This document shows, in pieces, positions 7,471-13,641 of a stretch of DNA of 19,194 bases. The first letter of the stretch is position 1; each line of letters starts with the position of its first letter. The notes below the pieces were generated by a model. The model was not told the DNA's origin, ran no database searches, and was given only the letters and a program-made list of their open reading frames with translations. Source of the stretch: CAZQAA01 sp964591255 (lineage in GTDB: Bacteria > Desulfobacterota > DSM-4660 > Desulfatiglandales > Desulfatiglandaceae); the NCBI GenBank assembly GCA_964591255.1, contig CAZQAA010000172.1, positions 1 through 19,194 on the forward strand. Reading direction: 5' to 3'. The translations under genes and the position numbers were made by a program.

Positions 7471-8135
7471 AACGACTCCACAGGGATTCATATGAGCAGA
7501 TGATTTCCGGCGCCACAGTGATAAGCCGGGACCTTTATGGTGACAAGGTTCTGAAGCTCTTAGACGGACGCATGGCCAAACTCTTCCGTTTGAAACGCAA
7601 ATTCTCCTCCGCCCTTGTATACCCATATGCAAAAAGATTTGAGCGCGCGGCAAGAAAACTCAGGAAACTAAATATCCCGAGTGTCCATGTGATTGACATA
7701 TTTAGGGTGAAATCTATTGCCAGAGACATGGTGTTGTACAATCCCCTTGAAGGGAAAACTCTCAGGGAGGTCCTTGAAAGTTCTGAGAACAAAGATGTCC
7801 TGTTGAAAAACTTGGCAATATTCCTGGCTAAACTGCACGACAAGGGTATCTATTTCCGCTCCATACATTTTGGCAACATTATTCTGTTATCCAATGGGAA
7901 ATTCGGTCTTATTGACATATCAGACCTGCGTATTTCTCTCTCCTCCTTGCGTCTGCAAAAGCGCATTCGTAATTTCAAACATATGCTTCGCTATAAAGAA
8001 GACCGGAAGGCAATCCTTGACTTTGGGATCGATTTTTTTTTCGATACCTATATTGAAAATTCAGATGTATCACAACGATTTCGCCGATCGCTCCTTAGGC
8101 ATTTGAAAAGCCTCTGTTTGGTAAATGGCAAGTAG
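7467..8135 (+). CDS. WapQ/Ttg8-like LPS kinase-family protein (toluene-tolerance-type)
   Basis: This 222-residue protein resembles the small Pseudomonas 'toluene tolerance' proteins beside LPS core kinases. Landmarks are DKVLKLLDGRMAKLFRLKR (26-44, K38), FSSALVYPYAKRFERAARKL (46-65), LNIPSVHVIDI, LEGKTLREVL (94-103), the catalytic-loop equivalent GIYFRSIHFGNIILL (127-141) and FGLIDISDL (146-154). In the loop, Ser132 replaces the usual aspartate while N137 and D150 (metal ligands) remain. ATG overlaps the previous stop (ATGA), so the pair is translationally coupled. It ends the first operon. An inner-core kinase or accessory role is inferred from fold and neighbours; the altered loop leaves catalytic ability open. 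Confidence 0.75.
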   Translation: MKRLHRDSYEQMISGATVISRDLYGDKVLKLLDGRMAKLFRLKRKFSSALVYPYAKRFERAARKLRKLNIPSVHVIDIFRVKSIARDMVLYNPLEGKTLREVLESSENKDVLLKNLAIFLAKLHDKGIYFRSIHFGNIILLSNGKFGLIDISDLRISLSSLRLQKRIRNFKHMLRYKEDRKAILDFGIDFFFDTYIENSDVSQRFRRSLLRHLKSLCLVNGK

Positions 8136-8241
8136 CAGACAAACCTGCTACATCCCGGCATGGCATATATCATCATGAGGCCAGAAGCGGTTAAGAGAAA
8201 AAAACATTACTGCCAATAGAAAGGCTGCACACAAATTACCC

Positions 8242-8290
8242 CCTGATATTTAAAGAACATATACAAGCCATGTTTTTATGGCATATCAGG
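8242..8290. repeat. nested inverted repeat
   Basis: CCTGATAT (8242-8249) pairs perfectly with ATATCAGG (8283-8290). Directly inside the right arm, ATGGC (8278-8282) pairs with GCCAT (8267-8271) around a six-base T-rich loop. The two helices stack on the right side and leave a 17-base bulge on the left. It sits about 107 bases after the core operon stop. It could be a terminator-like or mRNA-protecting structure, or a protein-binding site; no strong T tract follows. Confidence 0.45.
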
Positions 8291-8373
8291 TTTAATAACG
8301 AATAATTTTGATTGCATCAATTATGTCAATCACAAATTGAGATTGATTGCCTTTCCCCCTAAGATATTACTTC

Positions 8374-8403
8374 TTGCCATTGTTTGGCCCATATTGCTAT
8401 CTT
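8374..8403 (+). promoter_or_regulatory. candidate sigma-70-type promoter of the sugar-nucleotide operon
   Basis: TTGCCA (8374-8379) and TATCTT (8398-8403) are separated by 18 bases, about 100 bases ahead of the nucleotidyltransferase ATG. Each hexamer matches consensus at four or more positions. In AT-rich sequence such pairs arise often by chance, so this is only the best of several options. Confidence 0.3.
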
Positions 8404-8501
8404 AGTATATTATATAGTGGCAAATATCATCTTGGCGATGGATGCGAGATATTGTATGGCGGATTAAAATTATCGGATATATACATTATAGTGGGTGAAT
8501 T

Positions 8502-9203
8502 ATGAAAGCTGTCATTTTGGCCGGCGGTCTGGGCAAAAGATTACGACCGTTTACTGAGATCATACCAAAGCCCCTCCTCCCTGTAGGAGAAAAGGCGGTT
8601 CTTGAAATACAAATCGAGTATCTGAAAAAGTTTGGTTTTGACGAGATCTATCTGGCCACACATTATAAATCGGGATACATAAAAAAATTTTTCGGAGACG
8701 GCTCCCAGTATGGTGTCAAGCTGTATATTAGCGAAGAAAGAGAACCCTTGGGCACAGCCGGACCCCTCACCTTATTAAAGGATAGGCTTGATGAACCGTT
8801 TATAGTTATGAATGGAGATATATTGACCCTCATGGATTTCGGGGCATTCTACCGATTTGCCATGGAAAAAGGACAAAATCTTACCATTGCCATTAAAAAG
8901 GAAATAACTCCGTTTGCGTTCGGCAATATTTTTTTTGAAGGAGACCTGGTTACCGGTATTCAGGAAAAACCAGACTTTACGGTGCATATTCTGGCCGGTA
9001 TTTATGCCTTGAAACCTGCAATATTTGACCTCATCCCGGAAAATCAATACTATGGCATGGATCAACTGATAAATGAATCTCTTAAAAGAAAACTCCCGGT
9101 GGTCAAATATGAGATGACAGAGTATTGGCTGGATATTGGAAAAATGGATAATTATGAAGAGGCTCAGGATATCTATAAGCGACATTTTAAGGATGTATCA
9201 TGA
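8502..9203 (+). CDS. sugar-1-phosphate nucleotidyltransferase (RmlA/ManC-like; probable NDP-HexNAc supplier)
   Basis: This 233-residue single-domain enzyme condenses a sugar 1-phosphate with an NTP. It shows the pyrophosphorylase signature LAGGLGKRLRPFTEIIPKPL (6-25), followed by LPVGEKAVLE, EPLGTAGPL (81-89), the metal-binding MNGD (103-106), an IQEKP loop (153-157) and WLDIG (209-213). No hexapeptide acyltransferase or CBS domain is attached. ATG 8502 opens the second operon, and its stop overlaps the next start (ATGA). Because it is coupled to legB and legC, the likely product is the activated amino sugar they use, such as GDP-GlcNAc or GDP-GlcN by analogy with Campylobacter PtmE. The nucleotide cannot be read from sequence; UDP or dTDP remain possible. 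Confidence 0.85.
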   Translation: MKAVILAGGLGKRLRPFTEIIPKPLLPVGEKAVLEIQIEYLKKFGFDEIYLATHYKSGYIKKFFGDGSQYGVKLYISEEREPLGTAGPLTLLKDRLDEPFIVMNGDILTLMDFGAFYRFAMEKGQNLTIAIKKEITPFAFGNIFFEGDLVTGIQEKPDFTVHILAGIYALKPAIFDLIPENQYYGMDQLINESLKRKLPVVKYEMTEYWLDIGKMDNYEEAQDIYKRHFKDVS

Positions 9204-10180
9204 AAACCGCTTTGGTGACCGGGGCCGATGGTTTTATCGGATCCCACCTGACAGAAAGGCTGGTCAGACAAGGCTATAAGGTAAAAGCCCTTTCCCAGTA
9301 CAATTCCTTTAATTACTGGGGATGGCTTGAGGATGTCTCCTGTCAGGATGAGATAGAAATAATCACCGGAGACATAAGAGACCCTGCCTTCTGTCGAAAG
9401 ATAGCCAAAGATATTGATATGATATTTCATCTTGCAGCATTAATCGCCATTCCCTTTTCCTATATTGCACCCGCCAGTTATATTGATACAAATGTCAAGG
9501 GAACCCTCAATATTTGTCAGGCAGCCCTGGAACACGGATGTGAAAGAATCGTCTGTACATCTACAAGCGAGGTATATGGAACCGCCCAATATGTACCTAT
9601 CGGTGAGACACATCCCTTGCAGCCCCAATCTCCCTATAGCGCAAGCAAAATCGGAGCAGATGCCATATCTATGAGTTTTTATAATTCCTTTGAACTGCCT
9701 TTAACAATCGCAAGGCCGTTTAATACCTATGGACCCAGGCAATCCGCACGGGCCGTTATTCCGACAATTATTTCCCAGATTGCAGCAGGGAAAAAGGATA
9801 TAAGCTTGGGAGATCTGAGGCCTACACGGGATTTCACTTATGTGCTGGATACCTGCGATGCCCTTATTAATCTGGCTGAAAGTTCTGAAACCATAGGTGA
9901 GACTGTAAACATAGGCTCAAATTTCGAGATCTCCATTGGGGATCTTCTTGCGCTGATTTCCAAAATTATGCACCGGGACGTTCAGTTGCTTTGTGATAAA
10001 AAACGAATACGGCCTGAAAGATCAGAGGTGTTTAGGTTATTGTGCGACAACAGCAAGATACGTAACTTGATCGGGTTTAGCCCCCAATACCCTCTTGAAG
10101 AAGGATTAAAACTGACAATCGATTGGTTCACCGACCCTGACAATCTCAGGAAATATAAGGCGGAGATTTACAACCTGTAG
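9200..10180 (+). CDS. legB: LegB-type NDP-N-acetylglucosamine 4,6-dehydratase (extended SDR)
   Basis: This 326-residue extended short-chain dehydrogenase strongly resembles LegB, which turns GDP-GlcNAc into the 4-keto-6-deoxy sugar in legionaminic acid pathways. Seen: NAD-binding VTGADGFIGSHL (6-17; GxxGxxG), YNSFNYWGWLED (34-45) typical of LegB, GDIRD, FHLAALIAIPFSY (76-88), the TSTSEVYGTAQ active-site block (120-130) and Y146xxxK150 in SPYSASKIGAD. RPFNTYGPRQSARAVIPTII and PTRDFTYVLDT follow. ATG 9200 overlaps the previous stop by four bases with AAGGA at 9189-9193. The 4-keto product should pass to the LegC aminotransferase four bases downstream. Confidence in the LegB subgroup is high; nucleotide specificity is inferred from the family. 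Confidence 0.9.
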   Translation: MKTALVTGADGFIGSHLTERLVRQGYKVKALSQYNSFNYWGWLEDVSCQDEIEIITGDIRDPAFCRKIAKDIDMIFHLAALIAIPFSYIAPASYIDTNVKGTLNICQAALEHGCERIVCTSTSEVYGTAQYVPIGETHPLQPQSPYSASKIGADAISMSFYNSFELPLTIARPFNTYGPRQSARAVIPTIISQIAAGKKDISLGDLRPTRDFTYVLDTCDALINLAESSETIGETVNIGSNFEISIGDLLALISKIMHRDVQLLCDKKRIRPERSEVFRLLCDNSKIRNLIGFSPQYPLEEGLKLTIDWFTDPDNLRKYKAEIYNL

Positions 10181-10184
10181 TTCT

Positions 10185-11345
10185 ATGCATGCAATGTCTT
10201 CTATGTTGGATCAAGTAGTTTCATTCATAAAAGAGCTATATAAACAGGACGGGGTTATACAGCTACATGAACCCATGTTCACAGGGAATGAAAAAAAATA
10301 TCTAACCCAGTGTATTGATTCAACCTTTGTGTCCTCCATAGGCCCTTTTGTAGAAAAATTTGAAAATGGAATCTCCAGATATGCATCTGTAAAGCACGCT
10401 ATTGCCACTGTAAACGGCACCTCGGCGCTCCATATTGCCCTCCTGCTGGCAGGTGTCAGGCCTGGAGATGAAGCCATTACCCAGCCTCTCAGTTTTGTGG
10501 CCACTGCAAACGCCATCAGATATGCAGGGGCAAACCCTATCTTTGTTGATGTGGACCGCGAAACCCTGAGTATGTCACCGGCCAGGCTCGAAGATTTTTT
10601 AGACAAAGAGACCATCATAGAGGACGACGGTTTATGCTACAATAAGAAGACACGGGCTAAGATAAAGGCCTGCATCCCTGTCCATGTCTTGGGACATCCT
10701 TTAAAAATCAACAAGATTGTCAGGCTGTGCAACCGATATCATATCCCCGTCATTGAAGATGCCGCAGCGGCATTAGGGAGTAAACACCAAGGGAATCAAG
10801 TGGGATCATTTGGGGACATGGGCATCTTCAGCTTTAATGGAAACAAGATCATCACATGTGGTGGAGGGGGAATTATTGTCACAAATAATGACGAACTAGC
10901 CGAAAAGGCAAAGCATATTACCACTACAGCCAAAATCCCTCACAAATGGGAAATCTCACACAACATGATAGGGTATAATTACAGGCTACCGAATTTGAAC
11001 GCAGCCCTTGGTTATGCACAACTGGAAAAAATCGACGTATTTCTGGAAAATAAGCGGCAGACGGCGGCAGAATATCTTCAATTTTTTTCGGAGCTTGGGA
11101 TAAAAACGGTCACAGAACCAAAGGATTCTTATTCGAATTACTGGTTAAATGCCGTAATCATGAAGGACAAGAAAGAACGTGAGTTATTTATCGGACATAT
11201 GTATAATAATAAAATCATGACAAGACCTATCTGGAAACCTTTGAACAGACTTCCCATGTATGAATTATGCCAGGCATCAAATCTTGAAAATTCAGAATGG
11301 CTTGCCGAAAGGATCGTATGTCTGCCGAGCAGCGTAAGGGCGTGA
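10185..11345 (+). CDS. legC: LegC-type PLP-dependent sugar 4-aminotransferase (DegT/DnrJ/EryC1 family)
   Basis: This 386-residue enzyme should transaminate the 4-keto sugar made by LegB. Family features: LHEPMFTGNEKKYLTQCID (27-45), FVSSIGPFVEKFE (48-60), VNGTSALHIALLLAG (76-90), PLSFVATANAI (101-111), VIEDAAAALGS with D192 stacking under the cofactor, and the Schiff-base lysine K221 in FSFNGNKIITCGGGG. The later YNYRLPNLNAALGYAQLE (264-281) is also typical. The order nucleotidyltransferase-legB-legC matches Leg clusters. Several ATGs (10185, 10194, 10203) could start it; none has a good ribosome site and the first is used here. It overlaps the 5' end of the acetyltransferase. The amine should then be N-acetylated by that product. 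Confidence 0.9.
   Translation: MHAMSSMLDQVVSFIKELYKQDGVIQLHEPMFTGNEKKYLTQCIDSTFVSSIGPFVEKFENGISRYASVKHAIATVNGTSALHIALLLAGVRPGDEAITQPLSFVATANAIRYAGANPIFVDVDRETLSMSPARLEDFLDKETIIEDDGLCYNKKTRAKIKACIPVHVLGHPLKINKIVRLCNRYHIPVIEDAAAALGSKHQGNQVGSFGDMGIFSFNGNKIITCGGGGIIVTNNDELAEKAKHITTTAKIPHKWEISHNMIGYNYRLPNLNAALGYAQLEKIDVFLENKRQTAAEYLQFFSELGIKTVTEPKDSYSNYWLNAVIMKDKKERELFIGHMYNNKIMTRPIWKPLNRLPMYELCQASNLENSEWLAERIVCLPSSVRA
11308..11313 (+). promoter_or_regulatory. ribosome binding site deciding the acetyltransferase start
   Basis: AAAGGA lies four bases before ATG 11318, inside the end of legC. The competing start GTG 11342, which forms a GTGA overlap with the legC stop, has AAGGG only one base away, too close to work well. 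ATG 11297 lacks a ribosome site. Confidence 0.45.
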
Positions 11346-11977
11346 AAGAAAAAATCGTCGTGATAGGGGGCGGAGATCATGCCAGAGTTGTAATCTCCAT
11401 ACTGAAAAAGTTGGGGTGGTATGAAATTATAGGTTATACCGATTTGGAGCACAAAGGTGATCTACTTGGTGTTCCTTATATCGGAAAAGATGAAGAGTTA
11501 CAAAAAGTTCCGGCAGGCCCTGCAAAAAAAAATGCTGTATTAGGCCTGGGCCAGATCAGCACCGATGGGCCAAGGAAAAAGGTGGCTGCAAGGCTCAAAG
11601 ATATGGGGTTTAAATTTCCTCCCATTATTTCTCCCAATGCTGTTATTAATGAAGGTGTCTCTATATCGGAAGGCACGGTAATAATGGATGGAGTAATCAT
11701 CAGCTGCAATACAGAGATTGGAAGGTTTTGCATACTAAATACCCATGCCTCAGTGGATCACGACTGCAATATCGGCGACTTTGTGCATATCGCTCCCGGT
11801 GCCGTGCTGGCAGGGGGCAGTAAGATCGGCAATGGAACATTAATTGGACCAGGAGCTGTTATTACTTTATATAGGAAAATAGGTGAAAATTGTGTAATTG
11901 GGGCTGATGCCGTTGTGACTCAAGATTGCACAACAAGTGGATCTTACTACGGTATCCCAGCAAAAATTGTTTCTTAA
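11318..11977 (+). CDS. NeuD/PglD/LegH-type sugar N-acetyltransferase (left-handed beta-helix)
   Basis: This 219-residue acyltransferase should acetylate the 4-amino group of the sugar nucleotide with acetyl-CoA. The N-terminal Rossmann-like part begins KIVVIGGGDHARVVI (about 12-26), typical of NeuD/PglD sugar-binding domains. From about 100 the imperfect hexapeptide repeats of a left-handed beta-helix run to the end, with the catalytic-type histidine H148 in ASVDHDCNIGDFVHIAPGAV and a final YYGIPAKIV. Three starts are possible (11297, 11318, 11342); 11318 has the best ribosome site, while 11342 begins closest to the conserved fold. Placement after legC fits LegH. The expected product is an NDP-2,4-diacetamido-2,4,6-trideoxyhexose (bacillosamine type). 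No LegG, LegI or LegF gene follows. Confidence 0.85.
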   Translation: MSAEQRKGVKEKIVVIGGGDHARVVISILKKLGWYEIIGYTDLEHKGDLLGVPYIGKDEELQKVPAGPAKKNAVLGLGQISTDGPRKKVAARLKDMGFKFPPIISPNAVINEGVSISEGTVIMDGVIISCNTEIGRFCILNTHASVDHDCNIGDFVHIAPGAVLAGGSKIGNGTLIGPGAVITLYRKIGENCVIGADAVVTQDCTTSGSYYGIPAKIVS

Positions 11978-11987
11978 TTGTTTTTCC

Positions 11988-12701
11988 ATGAAAATATTAG
12001 TGGCCATCATTGCATACAACGAGTCCGGAAACATCGGTAACACCATTCAGTCCCTCCAAAAAAACGATCTTGGATTTGATATCGTTTTGATTGATAATGG
12101 GTCTTCAGATCATACTGTACGAATAGCTGATGAACTGGGCATTGACACCGTTTCACATTGTATAAACAGTGGAAGCTCCATGGGAACGGTGATGACTTAT
12201 TTTCTATATGCGTACAAACATGGTTACGATATTGTATGCCAATTTGACGGCGACGGTCAGCATATTGCCTCTGAACTGCCAAAGATATTAGGCCCCATAC
12301 TGGATGGAGAGGCCGATTATGTCATAGGCTCAAGATTTTTAACGGGAGAAGGCTTTCAATCCTCTTTTTTGAGAAGGTCTGTCATTAAAATATTTTCATG
12401 GATATCCTCCATAGTTGTAGGGCAGAAAATTTATGATGTCACATCGGGTTTCAGGGCATATAATAAAAAGGTGATTCAATTTTTTGCAGAAAAATATAGA
12501 CACGAACTCTATGATACCTCTCAGCTCCTGCTGTTAAGCCATTTTGCCGGTGCAAAAATAAAAGAGGTGCCTGCGGAGATGCAACAAAGGATGTATGGCA
12601 AATCAGAATTTAGTTCCTTTACCGCACTGGCCTATCCTCTTAAAGGGATTATCTCCATATTTGGTGTGCTAATGCAACGGAATTATATTCGTATGGTTTG
12701 A
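11988..12701 (+). CDS. DPM1-like family 2 glycosyltransferase
   Basis: This 237-residue GT-A fold enzyme resembles dolichyl/undecaprenyl-phosphate sugar synthases. It opens with MKILVAIIAYNESGNIGNTI, carries VLIDNGSSDHT (33-43), the metal-binding DGDGQH (87-92), VIGSRF (112-117) and VTSGFRAYNK (151-160), which is characteristic of DPM1-like enzymes. There is no long C-terminal membrane anchor of the GtrB type. ATG 11988 is chosen because the conserved fold begins right there; a GTG at 11937 would add 17 residues overlapping the previous gene, and neither has a good ribosome site. A DUF2304 gene follows after six bases, a common pairing. Likely role: moving a sugar from an NDP donor to a polyprenyl phosphate or glycan acceptor at the cytoplasmic membrane. 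Donor unknown. Confidence 0.85.
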   Translation: MKILVAIIAYNESGNIGNTIQSLQKNDLGFDIVLIDNGSSDHTVRIADELGIDTVSHCINSGSSMGTVMTYFLYAYKHGYDIVCQFDGDGQHIASELPKILGPILDGEADYVIGSRFLTGEGFQSSFLRRSVIKIFSWISSIVVGQKIYDVTSGFRAYNKKVIQFFAEKYRHELYDTSQLLLLSHFAGAKIKEVPAEMQQRMYGKSEFSSFTALAYPLKGIISIFGVLMQRNYIRMV

Positions 12702-12707
12702 TGAGAT

Positions 12708-13076
12708 ATGGGCATTAAGCTGAAAATCATTCTGTTCGTAGCGGGAATTATTTTTACCCTGGTTATTATCGGATCCATAAGGAAAAGCACCATCCGCCCT
12801 TCATCAGCGCTATTGTGGGCCGCAATTTCCATTTTTCTGCTGTCCATACCTGTCCTTGAGCCATTCTACAAATGGATTTCCAATGCCATTTTTGGTGTGG
12901 AGGACGCACGGCACGTAATCTACCTTTTTATAATTGCATTTCTGCTGGTCTATCTGTTTTACCTTACAATCAAAACCAGCAGGATATCAGATCAGGTACA
13001 GGGACTAATAAGCCATACGGCAATACTTGAAAACACTATCAAAAAATTGTCATGCAAGACTACTGATAAGACTTAA
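12708..13076 (+). CDS. DUF2304-type small membrane protein
   Basis: This 122-residue protein has three predicted membrane segments (about 5-23, 33-50, 70-88) and a polar, helix-forming C-terminal tail (88-115) that may form a coiled coil. This is the layout of DUF2304 proteins, which are commonly encoded beside DPM1-like glycosyltransferases, as here with a six-base gap. A role as membrane anchor or partner of that transferase is plausible, standing in for the membrane region the GT2 lacks, but no biochemical function is established to my knowledge. Weak spot: recognition rests on topology, size and neighbour. Confidence 0.7.
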   Translation: MGIKLKIILFVAGIIFTLVIIGSIRKSTIRPSSALLWAAISIFLLSIPVLEPFYKWISNAIFGVEDARHVIYLFIIAFLLVYLFYLTIKTSRISDQVQGLISHTAILENTIKKLSCKTTDKT

Positions 13077-13084
13077 GACTCGGT

Positions 13085-13618
13085 ATGAAGACAAGATATG
13101 TTCGTAATGTCAGGTTCTTAATAAAAGGTCTTTTGGGCTACATGGCTTATGTCTCCGTTTTGCCGACCTGGCTCAGTCCTCTCCTCAACAAAATCAGGGG
13201 AGTGCACATCGAAAACATCTTCAGGACCTATATTGCGCCCAATGTACTAATAGATTCCCTCTATCCTGAACTGGTAACCATTGAAGAAGAAGTATATCTG
13301 ACACGAGGGGTAAAGATAATAAGCCATTTCAACCCCACAAGGCCGATAGCGGAAATTTTGGGTCGCGAGACTATCCAGGGCAGAGTCAGGATAAAAAGAG
13401 GCTCTTTTTTAGGGGTCAATGCTATCATACTTCCAGATGTCACCATCGGAGAATGTGCCGTGGTTGCTGCCGGAGCGGTTGTAACACGAGATGTGCCAGA
13501 CTATGCCGTAGTGGCTGGGAATCCCGCAGGAATAATTGGTGATATCAGGAAATCAAATATGTCTCTTTTCATTCCGTCTTCATCTAACCGAGGCCATTCC
13601 CGTTCCCCTGCAAGCTAA
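13085..13618 (+). CDS. hexapeptide-repeat O-acetyltransferase (CatB/maltose-acetyltransferase-like)
   Basis: This 177-residue left-handed beta-helix acyltransferase has a hydrophobic N-terminal stretch (about 11-33) not typical of soluble CatB enzymes, then hexapeptide turns from about 48. They include VYLTRGVKIISHFNPTRP with the probable catalytic histidine H81, GSFLGVNAIILPDVTIGECAVVAAGAVVTRDVPDYAVVAGNPA (106-148), the classic end of the family, and a short unstructured Ser/Arg tail. It should use acetyl-CoA or a similar donor to O-acetylate a sugar. Between a DUF2304 gene and a membrane glycosyltransferase, it probably modifies the glycan assembled by this operon. Ribosome site before ATG 13085 is weak. 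The acceptor cannot be predicted. Confidence 0.8.
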   Translation: MKTRYVRNVRFLIKGLLGYMAYVSVLPTWLSPLLNKIRGVHIENIFRTYIAPNVLIDSLYPELVTIEEEVYLTRGVKIISHFNPTRPIAEILGRETIQGRVRIKRGSFLGVNAIILPDVTIGECAVVAAGAVVTRDVPDYAVVAGNPAGIIGDIRKSNMSLFIPSSSNRGHSRSPAS

Positions 13619-13641
13619 ACACTCCTTTTGGATATGATATA

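Larger units (their letters stand above)
8136..8501 (+). other. AT-rich intergenic region between the core operon and the sugar-nucleotide operon
   Basis: These 366 bases contain no credible coding frame. They hold a nested inverted repeat (8242-8290), a possible promoter (8374-8403), and a second weaker hexamer pair (TTGGCG 8432-8437, TATGGC 8455-8460). Short repeats of the type TTGATTGC occur around 8309-8350. The ribosome site for the next gene is a GGGTGA near 8493-8498. The region probably ends one transcript and starts another. Confidence 0.6.

Noticed and set aside
8502..11977. Complete legionaminic or pseudaminic acid pathway
   Set aside because: Only the sugar-nucleotide half is present; no NeuB-like synthase, hydrolysing epimerase or CMP transferase was found.
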